Assembly: GCF_964340395.1 (NCBI RefSeq)
Contig: NC_135551.1
Location: 31,458,955 to 31,522,954 of the forward strand
Reading direction: 5' to 3'
DNA from: Glandiceps talaboti
Lineage: Eukaryota; Hemichordata; Enteropneusta; Spengelidae
Length of the DNA: 64,000 bases
Within the stretch, counting starts at the first letter, position 1; each line of letters opens with the position of its first letter. This document shows positions 1-14,300 of this stretch, in pieces. The translations under genes were made by a program, and so were the position numbers. The notes beneath the pieces were generated by a model that saw only the letters and a list, made by a program, of their open reading frames with translations, searched no databases and was not told where the DNA came from.

Positions 1-67
1 TACCAAAACTATTACGCTCTGCCACTGTGGTATAGAGCACTGTTTTAGCAGATTGATACTCACCGAG

Positions 68-68
<1 letters not shown>

Positions 69-162
<94 letters not shown>
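69..162. repeat. (TA)n microsatellite
   Basis: About 47 uninterrupted TA dinucleotides. An open frame reading through it as YIYIYI is an artefact of the repeat. Confidence 0.97.
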
Positions 163-166
<4 letters not shown>

Positions 167-1118
167 CAATATATAATATTATATAAATGTGTGTTTGCAT
201 TATACCCCTCTAAACACATCCACACACACAAATTGACGAACGTACACGAAAAATTATACATTCAAGAAGAGAAACTTATAGATCATTAACAATGATACGT
301 GACCGACAGTGAAGAAAATACAAGTACTTGGAGTAAGTCCAAGTTGGTAGAAAAACAGACTTTGACCAAACATCGATTTCAATGCAATGTCATGTGGCTA
401 TTTTATTTTAATGGTTACATACCAATATGAAGTAAAGGTGACATTAGAATAACGCCATGATAAATGTAAATAAGCATTAGTGACTACCTGTCATACAACT
501 TTTGATTGTTCAAGTTAAGACGAAATAATACAACCCGCGAAATTAACGCCAGCGTGTTTGCTTGAATGAAGTGACCTAAGGAAAGTTTTCACCCAATATG
601 TCAAAAATGCAATATAAGTGATACAAAAAAACATCAATGGCTTCATCTGATGTAGGATCAGGTGACTTTTATCAGTTTGTTTATAGCTGTGGAAGTTATA
701 ATGTAACACTAATAGTTGTAATCAATTGTTATACCATGTAGCATTCTATCAGTAAACAGCTGCAGACTTGTGGGATCTTGGCTCCTGTGGTGTTTATGCT
801 TTGATAAGTTATCAACGCTGTCACATACTGTATATGTCTTTGCATGGAACGTGTCTCATCATCCTCAGTCCTGAGCAAGCAAGCAAGCACACCGGCGTTT
901 TCTTCGCGAGTTGTAATTGGGTTTGATTTACGTGATACAACAGTAAATGTTATGATTGTTTCAGAATATAAACGTATTAGCCGTAATACATATTTGAAAT
1001 TGCCAAAATTATACATATATGTACAGTTAACTTTTAAACAAGCTAGTTAATATACATTTGCAACTTAGACACAATGGTTTCATATGAAAAAAGCAAATAT
1101 TCTATCATCACTTTAAGG

Positions 1119-1119
<1 letters not shown>

Positions 1120-1208
<89 letters not shown>
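1120..1208. repeat. (AG)n microsatellite
   Basis: About 44 uninterrupted AG dinucleotides. Confidence 0.97.
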
Positions 1209-1211
<3 letters not shown>

Positions 1212-3326
1212 GTAACTTATCAAGTTACCATTGAGAGCCTTATTAGTTTACGAGTATTAAAAGTGTATTCGTATTTTTAGAACACGATACGAATATGACA
1301 TTTTATGGTTGATATTGATAGGGGGAGTAAACTAAATCATATCATCAAGTGATGCACATAAAAATACATGATTGAAATGGAGTACATTCCAAGTATTGTA
1401 TTTAAGGAGATTCGCTTCACGCCATTTAATATATCTGCAACATTTGGGTAAATAATAGTGCGTTATGTTCAAACATTTTGGAAGAACCACAGAAAGCTAG
1501 GATGTATGTGGAAGAACACGTAAACTCTTATTTATGTGAACGTTACATACGTGTGTATATGTGCTTGGTAGCGTTACATTATACAAGTACAGTAAAATAA
1601 CGATCACTGACTTACTACTGTGGAAACAGAACCATCAGTTTACTAGGACCGACACAAACTAATGTTCGATGTGGTAGATTACACAAGTGGCAGTGCCTAC
1701 GTTGTGTGGATATAATAACCCTGTAATCAAGATGATATAAACACTGGAAGGTCGTAAAAATGAACATAGCAAGATCGTGGAAGCCATCAGAAATGCTACC
1801 CTACTGTGACGTCCATTCAATAGTTTATATCAATATTTTACAACACTAGTTTTAGTTTGTTTCTATCGAAATTAGCTGATACCTCGGTTTCCAATGTTGT
1901 AATGATTTAGGTGCACTCGTCTAAAGAGAATTTCCTATCTGTCTTGCAATCACTATGATTCTCAACAACGTATAATATTATCGCCATCCTTTCTTTACAA
2001 AGGAGATTGTCTTCTAGTTTTATATAGAGGGAGGTCAAATTGAAAATAGGAGATATTTTATGTACAACTTTCACGAAAAACAATCGTGATATTGATGTTG
2101 GCCATTGTCATGGCTGCTTAATGGTGACTTTCTTTTACACCTGTTAATGTAGAAATTCGAGTTTAAATACAAATTTAAACAGTGTCACTTAAAATGTTAT
2201 TTCTCGTATATTTGTGAATTAGAGACTAAAATCAGGTGATAATGACCTTTCATGTCGCTATGAAAACAACTGGCAGTTAATGGTCAATATTCTATTTAAA
2301 AAATCGTGACTTTCAACTTTCCTTTAGGTGCACGTGAAAAATAACTACATTTTAGTACTTCATGTGCTTGAGTATTCTAAATATATATTCTTTATATGGT
2401 ATTCTAAATATCCAAAGCTATTAACTGCATGAATGTCACAAAAATAGCATGTAGATATTTGAATGACTTAATTATTATATTCTGCGAACAAGCCCACTTA
2501 AACACAACATACCATCGATATAAATGACAGAGAAGGACTTTGCCCGTACCGAATTATGATATAGTCTGTACTTCACCTATTAAAATAAATCAAACCAACC
2601 AAAGAGAATAGTAAAGTTCTCAATTTCATCAGTGATGGGTATTGGCACGTTGTACAAGCTATTGTTTGGCATTTGACACTATCTAGGAAATTTGACAAAA
2701 GTGCATTGTTAAACCCCCTTGGTTACTAATTATCCATTAGTACACTTCCTTGACAGTGACCGGTCGACCAGGTTGTGTTGCGGAAATGACTAATATATGA
2801 ATTTACCACCTGTTAGATTCAAGAATATTGTTACCGTTTTGCTTGTGACATGACTAGCCCTTGCTTTCAAAATGATATTTAAATAAAAATACGTATGTCT
2901 AATATTTCATAATTTCAAATTCAGCTGAAGGTCAAGTTCAAATAATAACCGACAATTTTCGCGCGTATCTCGTTCAAATTCTAAAATGTGAAATTAAATA
3001 AAAATCTTGAGCACAAACTTAAACTTGCAGTATTATTGATTGTCGTGTTAAATGTCTTCACGTTTGTAAGTCTGAATATTGTTAACAGATTACGAACTCA
3101 ACGTCACGATTGTAAAACGCCTCTGCAGGTCAGTTTTCGACCTATAATGTTCCTGGAGAAGATAATAAGTTGGCGAGTTTCCGAACTATGTTATCGGAAC
3201 ATATGAAGAACACAATACATGGAAAGGTCGCATCCACAGACCAGCTATGATACGTGTCTGAGTGGTCTCGTGTAAGTTTTGAAGTTGAAGTTTCAAGAAT
3301 TATATATTTGACCTTGTTGACAACGA

Positions 3327-5204
3327 TTAATCTACATACATAAGTCTCGTACCAGAAGGCAAAGTTTCCGTGTTGTCATCTTTCAATTCTTCTACGCCAT
3401 CTTCGTTGTTGCTTTTGGTATTATTAGAATTATCTCCTTCTGACACAGAAAAGTTTTCAAAAATCATTTCAGAATCCACATTTTCTTCTTTTGTTTCATT
3501 GTCGTCACCACAATTTGAATTATCGTCTACATCTGTTGTACTGTCATCAGAGATGAAATGAAAATCTGGAATTTGGATTTCTGAAGAGTCATCGATAGAT
3601 GGTGGTCTTTTGACACCACTCTCACTGCCTGATTCAATCTCTGATTTGTCATGTGTGTCCTGAATAATATCAGGATCAGGACTAGAACTGTTTTCTGTAA
3701 AACTAGGGTTTTCTATCACAACGTAGTCTGTGTCGGTATCTGATAATCCTATACATCTCTGTTCGTTATCCTCATTCTGTTTATTATTTGCTGACACCTC
3801 TGTGTCGTTCACTTGTGAGAAGATATCTTTGACGTGAAGGCGTCGCTTTGTACTGAAATATCCTGTACCGATACTCGTATCCGAGATATCATCTTGTTGA
3901 AATGAATTTCTCGGGGGTAATGAAGGAGTCGTAGGTGGCATGTCTTGTTCGTCGTTTCGATTGTACATGTTAATCTGGAAAAGTGAGTCTGCTTGTACCA
4001 CTCCTGACTTAGGTTTCTTACGTTTATCTCGACAAGATGATACAAATACAGCTACACCAATCACTACAGCAATGAAAAATATAGATGCCCCTCCTGCAGT
4101 AACAGCAATGACTATAACAGGAAAGTCTTCACTTTGTTGGACGCCTCGTCCTAGTTGTGAGGGATCGAAGAACGTAGTGTCTTTACCGTTGATAGGAGTC
4201 GTGGTAGCTTCTACAGACGTTGTTATTGTTGATGGTAGTGGCAGTAAACGTATTGTTCCGGTGGCAGTTGTATTACCAACAACATTTATCACAGTGCATG
4301 TCACTTCAGCGCCATCGTCTGACTGATACGTATTGGTGATCGTAAACGTAGGTCCGTTGATATGGAATCTCGAGAAACTACGAGAAATGTTGACACCGTT
4401 TACCGACCAGTGGTATGATGACGGTGAGGGATTCGAAGAAAATGTCACCGAAAATATGACAAGTTGACCCACTATGACCTCCGCATTTTGACTGACAATA
4501 ACTTGTTTTGGTTTATAGTAAACTTCCACTGGTCCAACGGAACAGCTCGAGGTTTCATTGACGACACATTGAATGCTCTTGCCATTGTCTGATGAATTTA
4601 ACTGCCACTGATATGAAATATCGGGAACGGAACTGTATAAACGTTCCCCGCCCAGCAATCTGTTAGAGTCCCACCACTGTAACACAGGTAACGGATCACT
4701 GTTTTTGAACATACAATATACCTCAAGCGTGTCACCTTCATAATAATGGTCGTTTAAATCATATGGAACACAGCGAGGGTAATTTTCAACCGGAGTTTCG
4801 ACAATCAGTTCAGCATGTATAGAAGCTTTAAGTTGACCAGGACCATTTTCAGATATCATGCACCAATACATACCCTCGTCCTCTTTGAAAGTATGTACGA
4901 TTTGTAAATTGTATTCTCCATTCGTTTCTCTAACAAGTGTATATCTCGTCGATTCTGGTATATTGGCCAATCTTAAATCGTAATAAACCGTTTCGTTGTT
5001 GGTGAAAGTAAGGCCATCCTTCAGCCAGTGAACAGTGTATTGGCTTCCCAAGTTGATAACTGAACAAGTTAAAATGGCAGTAAGTCCCTCACCCACCGCT
5101 GTGTTGTTTGGCTCGGTAACGAAATCGGGTTCTATGGTTGACTCCTCGGCTACTGCTATGGCGAACATAAATATGCACCATTGTATTACAGGAATCCCAT
5201 ACAT
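3327..5204 (-). CDS. Ig-superfamily receptor, V-C-C, TM, ITSM-like tail
   Basis: Single-exon gene for a 625-residue type I membrane protein; ATG at 5204. Residues 1-19 form a signal peptide. Ig1 is V-like (Cys47, Trp60, Cys115). Ig2 (about 143-230) has the core pair Cys164/Cys213 plus a flanking pair Cys145/Cys221 that recurs in the paralogues at 16 and 41 kb. Ig3 (about 233-320) keeps Trp266 and Cys303, but Ser/Val occupy the place of the first core Cys. The TM helix is about 362-389, followed by CRDKRKK. The 235-residue tail is rich in Asp, Glu, Asn and Ser and has one TxYxxI motif (Tyr494, TDYVVI), which fits the ITSM pattern; no YAEL motif is present. It is the most distal and most divergent member of the cluster and lacks one V domain. 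A receptor or adhesion role is inferred from architecture only. Confidence 0.88.
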   Translation of the reverse strand: MYGIPVIQWCIFMFAIAVAEESTIEPDFVTEPNNTAVGEGLTAILTCSVINLGSQYTVHWLKDGLTFTNNETVYYDLRLANIPESTRYTLVRETNGEYNLQIVHTFKEDEGMYWCMISENGPGQLKASIHAELIVETPVENYPRCVPYDLNDHYYEGDTLEVYCMFKNSDPLPVLQWWDSNRLLGGERLYSSVPDISYQWQLNSSDNGKSIQCVVNETSSCSVGPVEVYYKPKQVIVSQNAEVIVGQLVIFSVTFSSNPSPSSYHWSVNGVNISRSFSRFHINGPTFTITNTYQSDDGAEVTCTVINVVGNTTATGTIRLLPLPSTITTSVEATTTPINGKDTTFFDPSQLGRGVQQSEDFPVIVIAVTAGGASIFFIAVVIGVAVFVSSCRDKRKKPKSGVVQADSLFQINMYNRNDEQDMPPTTPSLPPRNSFQQDDISDTSIGTGYFSTKRRLHVKDIFSQVNDTEVSANNKQNEDNEQRCIGLSDTDTDYVVIENPSFTENSSSPDPDIIQDTHDKSEIESGSESGVKRPPSIDDSSEIQIPDFHFISDDSTTDVDDNSNCGDDNETKEENVDSEMIFENFSVSEGDNSNNTKSNNEDGVEELKDDNTETLPSGTRLMYVD

Positions 5205-7145
5205 ATTTCAACTTGTTAGTGTAGTCCTCCAATGTCTTCTATACCTCTCACCGGCAAAAACGTCTATTTGTAAACAGCTTCAGGATATTCACAGATACAG
5301 ACAACTCATAGATTCTAAACTACGCCCAGTCGACTGTTGTTTTCCCACACAAGTTCTTTGTACCACCAGGTATTACCTAACGATTGTCCACTATTTGACC
5401 TGTGTTCCTATCGTATTCATATGTAAAATGTGGTCCTTTACTCCAACAATCAATAGAAGGTGATTCAGGTTTTGTGGAATGCTTTCTTGCCGTACCACCC
5501 TAATCTTACCGGTCTGTTCAATCAACGGAGCGTTGTCGTATAGATCAAATACGCATCAATCACAGGCATAAACATTACGATGAGCGTACGTCCCGTGTGA
5601 ACTGTATATATTATTTGTAAGTAGTAAAACTGCAGACTGCTATCACGGCGTGCCTTCGCAGGACTGCAAACTTCAATGTCTCTTAACTCAATCCATATGT
5701 AGAGGGTTGAAAGGTCAAATGTTCCTAATACAATAAGAGTCGATGATCGCTAAATATCATACATCACAACGAAATTATCCAGGTCGTAAAAATAACGACA
5801 AAGTTATCAGATTTAAACCCACTCTTTAACTTTTCAAGATGACAATACACAGCAACTTGATCTGGTATTTGATTTAACGTCAATAGGTCATTTAGCGAAG
5901 CTCAATTATCCATTATCGGTCCTTCCATTTCAGCGAAAGCTCTGCCACAAGACGGGGACACTCACCACGTTGCGATTGCTCTGAGGGTTGTCTAGTTGAG
6001 TGGGTTATGTACATCGACTTCTCTAACGTTAACGTGCCAGGTCACTTAGCGAATTAAAGAGATCATTACTGTATCTAGTTCAACTCTCGTGAAATGAAAT
6101 ATGCAATGAACAGGTCAATGAAAGTGATTATTATAAATTTGAATTCCTTGCATCACATGGTTCATTTCTAACAACCGACCTATTCACAAAATGTTAAACA
6201 TCGGAACCACTTGTTTTAACTCAACAATGTCACTTTAATACAAACAAAGAATTGCCTTTTATATGCGCGGGAAACAAAACGACAACACTTTTACAGAGAT
6301 AAGCACTTCAGTCAAAACACTAACCCTGGGACGCTCTTGTTCTATTTTTTTCTTTCACTGGGAGTGATACTCAATTTAACCCTGTTTTCGGAAGTGCAAA
6401 CATACATAAACATATTTCCTTAACAATGTAATACAACATAAATGTTTCAGGATCGAACATCTGCTGCATTTGATTATTACTAATTTGTTTCCTTATCGGT
6501 GACGTCACTTAAATAACGTACTGAATGAGCACACTTGTCACATTTTGTTTAACCTCATACTTGAATGGATTCCAGCCACACACATACGCCCCTAGGTCTC
6601 TGTTGAAACACACGGATCTCGAATTTCTTATATATTACAGCAACTTTTACGTGTTATCTATATTTTTACAATTTAACATTGTTATCAGATATGAAACTCG
6701 TCTTCTAATAAGCATTTGGCAATGTAGATGTAGTCATTTCCTTTCAAGTCAAAACTTAAACTTTTTAGGAACAGAAAGTAGGTTATTTTATCGCTTGTTC
6801 CTTGGTATATCCCTGTTACTGATACTGTATTCATATTAGTTTGTAGTAACGCCTGCATAATGTCGACATCATAGAACAATATTTCATATGTAGGGATTGC
6901 TATTGATTGAATGTAGGGAATACGTCGACACAAGGTAAAATGATATTCTTTGCATTGCGTCCACATGTAGCAATTATCGGTACTACATCCAATAATTACA
7001 GTAAAGGTCGACGATAATCGTGGCAGAGGAAAGACGCACACGTATATGACTATTTTTTGTGGCTGTTACATGTATTTGTTCGCATAAGATTAGAATGTAG
7101 TGCGGGATTTTTAAAATTACCTCTGTTTTCTATCTTTCTTACCTG

Positions 7146-7376
<231 letters not shown>

Positions 7377-8382
7377 AATAGCGTTTCTGGTAAAATCGCT
7401 GAGATTACATTCTAAAAATGCTGCACAACTTTTCACTTATAGCAATTAGCATAATTCATGGCCATAACAGCACCTGCATGCGTGACCCAGAGCCCACAAA
7501 ACAAGGATGTAACCATATCTCTCAGCTTGTGGTCGGGCTACTTCAAGAAACAAAATTCACACGGCGTCTACCATATATCAGTAGTCGAGGCAAGTATTAA
7601 CAAAATCCACACTCTATGCACAGAATTAGAGTGCGTTGACAATCAAATGGTCCTTCCATGACCCAATAGTGATCATTATCGATTCGCAACAATTAATGAC
7701 GTCACAATCGTACCAATGACGATATTTGACGAGGAAAACATATTGTCCATATATCATGGAATGGTATCATATTTTTATGAGACAAGAGTAATTCATTGTT
7801 TTATGTTATCAGTATGCATATTTCTGAAAGTGATTTCAATGTTTTGATTGTACCCCGTTTGTGATAGATTTCAATTTTATGAAAGAAAACACACTTTTTT
7901 CAAGGTTCGCGCCTGTTGTTCGTCATCGTGGTGTAGACAGCAAATTGTTGACCGTAAAGTTCAACGAGAGATCCATGTATCCAGACCCACTCTCTGCTGT
8001 GGTAACATAAAGACCATATATTACACATGTTTATTTATACATACAGTAGTAACTGATCCGTGATATACCATACACGCACCTTCAGTGTGATTTACTGGAC
8101 AGATTTGTCTACGACCACATATTTAATACAAGTATGTAACTTAAGCAATGGTTTATTTACTGGGAGTATATATACTTTCTGGCAGTTTTCAAAGATTGCT
8201 ACTCTGACGCATCACTTACAAAAGAGTTTGAAGTTTGACTTTCGACCTTTCGACATATATATTAATGATAAAGTCAGACAAACATACATAGAGATGTCAA
8301 CACTCTGTGTAAGCATCTTCCTCTCTCCATCTGTAGTTTTTTTGTCCCCTCCTCTCATATCACCCCCTTTCAGTATTCAAAA

Positions 8383-8604
<222 letters not shown>

Positions 8605-9114
8605 CTCATACAAACCCTAACTTCACCCCGGTGGATGTGTTTACAAGTTAAACACAAAAGCCTGTTTGAGAACGATCAAAGTGTACTTGACTACTCACAG
8701 AACAACTGGGATTAATGAAATCATTTCGACAGCTGACATAACGTTAGGTGGTACTAATGAAGCGTAAAAATATGCTGTCGATTTAGTATCATTTTACACT
8801 GTCTTCTTAGCTTCCTGGTGGGATTAAGGGTATGCATACGTCATCCGTGTCGTCACTGACAAAAGATCGGCATTTTAGTGGGTTACTAACTGTGGAAGAG
8901 CAATCAATGGAAACCTAAAAGTTACACTGGTACTGAAAGTTTATTTTTCTTTGTCAATAAAACCCATGTTATAGAGTATGAAACAATCACTAACTGGAAA
9001 GAAACTAGAGTGAACATAATTTTTTACCAAGTTTGGCATTAGCGTCACACCAACAGATACACGCCCTCCACCTTCCCACCCATACGCGTCCATTCACCCA
9101 TCTATCCATCCACC

Positions 9115-9238
9115 CATACACATACATACATACATACATACATACATACATACATACATACATACATACATGCATACATACATGCATGCATGCATGCATG
9201 CATGCATGCATGCATGCATGCATACATACATACATACA

Positions 9239-9298
<60 letters not shown>

Positions 9299-9558
9299 TA
9301 GACAGACAGACCGACAGACAGACAGACAGACAGACAGACATAGATAGATAGATAGACAGACGTACGTACGTACGTACGTACGTACGTACGTACACACATA
9401 CATACATACATACATACATACATACATACATACATACATACATACATACATACATACATACATACATACATTATACATACATACATACATACATACATAC
9501 ATACATACATACATACATACATACATACATACATACATACATACATACATACATACAT
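9115..9558. repeat. compound tetranucleotide microsatellite, about 440 bp
   Basis: Successive blocks of CATA, CATG, CATA, GACA, GATA, CGTA and a long final CATA block. Each block differs from the next by one base of the unit, so the array looks like spreading point variants of one tetranucleotide. All three forward frames and their complements stay open for long stretches (MYVCMYVC, IHTYIHTY) without coding anything. Confidence 0.97.
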
Positions 9559-11148
9559 CGCAATGGCATTTCTGAACAGTTAATCTAAATTCAATTAAAT
9601 GTGATGACATGAGGATACCATTGAAACAAATATTTTCCAATTATAGTTGACATACCAACACGACATCTAACTAATCATATCATATTTTTTCTTGATATCA
9701 AAGAAATGTGGTTGTCATTTCAATGCCACAGTATCGATTGCCGATCATCATAAAACTGTCCTAGTCCAGTCACGGTTCGTACTACGTACAATTCACTAGA
9801 GATGACAGGTCTCACAACATCTGTTTCAGTTCTAGTATTAATTTCTGTACAATAACACGGATATTATGGAGCAATGATGTTTCATTAGAAGGTATATCAG
9901 GCGGGGTTTCTATTCCAGTAGGGCAAATATTACAATGAATAAAACAATTTATGGACAATTTCGACGGGAAAGTTCACTCTGAAGTTTGGACAGACATTAT
10001 ATTGAATACTGATAATATAAATACAAGTTCACCATTCTACTCAACGTAGAAAGTAGAAACGTGTGAATATTGCTGTGAAAATTTGCTAATTTTGTAGTTT
10101 TGATAGGAGTATAGTAACTCCTTAGGTGTTCACAACTTGAATTATTTCAGAATAAAGTATGTACGTCTTGAATTACAGAAATTTTTGTCCTCATATCAAA
10201 GGGTGATATAATAACGCCAGAATTATTGTCTAGAATGCGAAACAATATTGTTAACAATGTTAATCGTTCTAAAAACTATACTTTATCCAAGAGTTATATT
10301 ATGTGGACTATATTTATGTTGCTAATTTTAATCCTAAATTCCACCCAAAATATGGAATTGTGACAATTTTTGTCAAAACAATGTTGGCGGGAAACGGTCT
10401 GTTATCGGAAAGGTTAATGTGCATTTGACACTTGACCTTTGACCTTTAACAGTCAATAACGTCGTCAACGTTTAATTTCAATCTATTTTACATCGGTGCT
10501 GATGTACTCTCCTAGTCGTAAACATATTTGATGATAAGCAGGCATATTACTAACAACGTGTATGTACATTTAAAATGTTTATATTTATTATTTGTCTGAT
10601 AATAGACATAACTACTAATAGATTGAAGATAGATATAGTTTAAGTTTGTTACAACAATATTCTATGATGCTGAACAATTTCAAAGCATATTTGTGAATGT
10701 ACGTCACCTGTACGTCACAGCATTCAAGAACAAACACTGGAATTTGTCGGTGGTATACCATGCAATATAAGTACAAATATTAAATCAAGGTTTTAATCTT
10801 AAATGTGGTATAATATGTATGAAATTTAATTATTGTGTCAGAGGTAATATTTCGTCATTTCTGTCCCTTTACTATTTCACCACCTATACAACACCAACGA
10901 TTGTTGACAGTCTTGACAAGATATAAACAGTCACGTCATGATTTCCTACATACAGAACAAACCTTGACTCAAATACGCAGACTATCCGTGTTATTAACTG
11001 TGAGGACGCTATATATCCGCCTCCATGTGATTAGGCCATTTAGCGACATTTTTTGGTGTAAAACTTGAGTCCGGTTTTAAACATTCTTGTCTTTACTATT
11101 GTTTTTTATCTTATCTATTTCAAAGGCACATATGTTTAACATAAATGG

Positions 11149-11342
11149 AGAGAGAGACAGACAGACAGACATACATACATACATACATATATACATACAT
11201 ACATACATACATACAGACAGACAGACAGACAGTCAGTCAGTCAGTCAGACAAACAAACAAACAAAGACAGAAACTGAGAGAGAAGCAAAGAGACAGACAG
11301 ACAGACAGATAGGTAGATAGATAGATAGATAGATAGATAGAT
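11149..11342. repeat. compound (GACA)/(ATAC)/(GTCA)/(GATA) microsatellite
   Basis: Short blocks of AGAC, ATAC, GACA, GTCA and AAAC, followed by a terminal GATA run. Confidence 0.95.
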
Positions 11343-14300
11343 GCCAACGATTTGTTAATGTTACTTTGAATTTGACTTTAATACATGGAATTGATAAATG
11401 ACTTTTTTGTCGAAGTAAATTACTATCAGAAATATTAATTTCGTTGGCAAGAAATTATTTCATTAATTTACTCTCCATTAGTCGTTATAAAATTTGGTAC
11501 AGAAGACAATCATCTATATCAAAATTAATATTTGATTAGTGGAATTGTAAACGAGGGCTTATAATCGTATAGTCATACACAGAAATAACATGATCTGGAT
11601 CAAAATTAGTTTTCTTTTAAATTGCTTTCCTATAAAATTCAGACCCTTGACTGAACTTGTTGACATCTTATAAATGAACATACCACATAAAAGGTTTTAT
11701 GTGCCGATAAAATCGAAAACTATTTCAATTCTAATTCGTGATGTTAAAGAGACGGATGAAATTTAATTTTAGAAAATGACCATGTTACATGTCCATGTAG
11801 CCTATAGGTAGTGGTAGTAGAACTATGACCGGCAAGCTGTAATACTATAATAGGTGTGGGTGATAATTCGATCAGATATGTTCTACGTAACCAACGATCC
11901 ATTGAATGAAGAAATTCTTCTCGTTTCATCCTGATACCGTACGCTTAGATCTAATTGTAATTTGTATTGATTTATTTGGGCTGTCTACAGGATTACCCCA
12001 TTGACACTCAGAAATTGGGAATTAGTAAAATACATTCAATATTTACAAAAATACAAAAATAAATATAAAATTAAAATAAAATAAAAGGAGATAAAATTAT
12101 CGAAACTTGATATATAATTACACACATTGAGTTCAAAGAGTCATTTAAGTATTTATATAAAAAGGCTTCATCCAGCAATTTCCTACGAGATTAAAAGCTT
12201 ACAGCTTTACCTTTAAAAGCCAGAATTCTGTAACGATGCATATATATGGAATCTCAGCATTAATACCATAAGTATGTTTTGACACGGACGTATAAAAGAG
12301 ATTGGTTTTAAATACTAATAACGCACAAAAACAGAGAAACTGTATTGTTAGTTTTGTCTATGACTCTCACTAATACATTCATGGTTTTGTCCTTCTACAT
12401 TGAGATGTATCTGGTGTGAAACCTGCAGAGAAAAGAATTATAGCAAATTTATTGTACCGATTTGTAGTTTTTATACAGTGGCTCCACGTATTGGTTTGAC
12501 CTCTGACCCCTAAAAATAAATTCTATGGTGGTCTGAGGTTTGACCGACTTGCGAACGACATTGTCTACATAATTACTAAATTTGCATATTTTGGTTCATA
12601 TGATTCAGAATCAGAATTACTTTATATTTATTCTATTAGTTCACACCAGATAAAAACACGAAAATAGAATGCATAAATAAAACTGCATATAAATGGTAAA
12701 AACAAGTCCCCAACAAGATACTACACAGAACGACTGTGGTAGAGTTAATGAATGGGACAAAGGGCGTTTATAATGAATCGCATTAAGTTTGGAGTTTGAC
12801 TGTAGAACTGTTTGAGGTGAAGTATTTCAGATCTGATGGCTAGCTAGGGAAGTAGAAATGTTGGTTATCTGTTTTGAGAGTTCAAAAATAAGGATATAAA
12901 AACAACACAACTACTATTTTTACAAACCTTAATTTCAATATAATCTCTGAGGAAACTAAATCTGTACATCCTGATCTGTTAGCAACAAATATATCAATAT
13001 TTCCTGTTTCAGACGAAGTTTCATATGATCCTTTACTGATTACACCATATATCACACATCTGTTTAGATTTAGATTTTTAGACTGTATTCAAATTACGAT
13101 TGAAAGTATGTTACATGTGTGAGTTTGAGTTCAAGGCAATGTCAAGTATTTAAATACAATATCAGGTTTTTTGGTTACACACCTATTCTGAAAGTAGGCA
13201 TCCATTCGTTCAATTTGTGCTTTAATGGATGTCACGATAACGTTGTTCGTGCTTTTGTACATGGGGACAATTTTTCTTCTCAAACTACATTTACTATAAC
13301 AAGTTTCTAGTACTAGGTTTGGCGGGAAAATCCGACGATTTTCTCGGAATAACAAGTAAATTTCAATGCTTTTAACCTGACATTACCGTTATCATCACCA
13401 TGGTTGATTATTACCACATTCAACGTTAGAGATGAGTCAAATTCGGAAAACAAGAGCATTTATATCTTGAAAGGATAAACAGAACAATCTGCTTTGTAAG
13501 TAAACGAAAGGACACTATTCAAACAGATATGGTTTATGAGGGTCACTCATCTTTACAATTATAATAACACAATTGTACATGTATGTCCACGAGGAAACTC
13601 TCGGACTCGCAAAAGTTAGTCGAGTAAGTTTGAGGGCGCTGTCTACTTTCTGATAAATCCGGGATCCGACACTGGTACGCGAACATGACCGTCGCAAATT
13701 CCATCTATTGATTGAAGAATAAAATCATTCATTTGACCTTGTGATTACTTTGACAATGAATATGACAACATATTATTAACTAACATTTTTTGTAGTACTT
13801 TCCCGCCACATTGCCGCGCTCAAAATGCTTTGCAATACACTGGCACGGACCTATAATAGTTTATTTTCCATACCGGCCCGGCTCATGTATGTATAGTGTC
13901 ATCGAGATCTAGTTCTTTAAGCGCATGCGCACAGGAACTTAAATCTTTGACTTTGACGCTTCTATCCTCCCAGGTCCCTATTTTTATAGCCGGGGCAAAA
14001 TCATAGTTTAAATCTCACCCGTGACTGTTATGCGTGACAGGCCATTCTGAAACAAATTACAGTCGTATTAAAATTAAAACTTGGATAATATTTTGAAAAG
14101 TTTGATCACAGAAACCAAGATGAACGACAAGAAGCAGACGATAAAACTGCGAAGGCAACTATAGAGGTAATCTGATCTTAAGGAAACGAAACCTGCCATT
14201 CTATTTACGTTGAAAACAGTTTCACCACGTTCGACCAGTTTGACATCAATCAAGGAAAACTGTGGGCTTGGCATTTCCACTTCCCGGAAGAATCCAAGTT

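Larger units (their letters stand above)
1..3326. other. gene-free flank
   Basis: No convincing gene. It holds a TA microsatellite and an AG microsatellite, listed separately. Near 2575-2605 there is an A/T-rich tail with the words aaataaatcaaaccaacc, which resembles the 3' tail of the retroelement at 52.5 kb and may be another truncated 3' end. A 72-codon open frame near 2988 has a hydrophobic segment but no ATG start. Confidence 0.5.

Noticed and set aside
2988-3206. Possible type II membrane protein exon with hydrophobic segment and a CAG|GTCAGT donor
   Set aside because: The frame opens at GTG preceded by a stop; there is no ATG and no partner exon nearby.
3940-4326. 128-codon frame antisense to the 3.3-kb receptor
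   Set aside because: Shadow of the TM and stalk coding sequence on the opposite strand; the same reasoning applies to antisense frames inside the other receptor genes.
9005-9640. Long open frames of MYVC and IHTY repeats on both strands
   Set aside because: Direct translations of CATA/TATG tetranucleotide repeats; all frames stay open because the unit has no stop codon. The same holds for 20036-20561, 29096-29510 and 40000-40244.
14074-14280. Minus-strand 66-codon frame with hydrophobic C-terminus near promoter-like motifs
   Set aside because: No homology visible, short, and the apparent start is GTG; the nearby motif matches could be chance.
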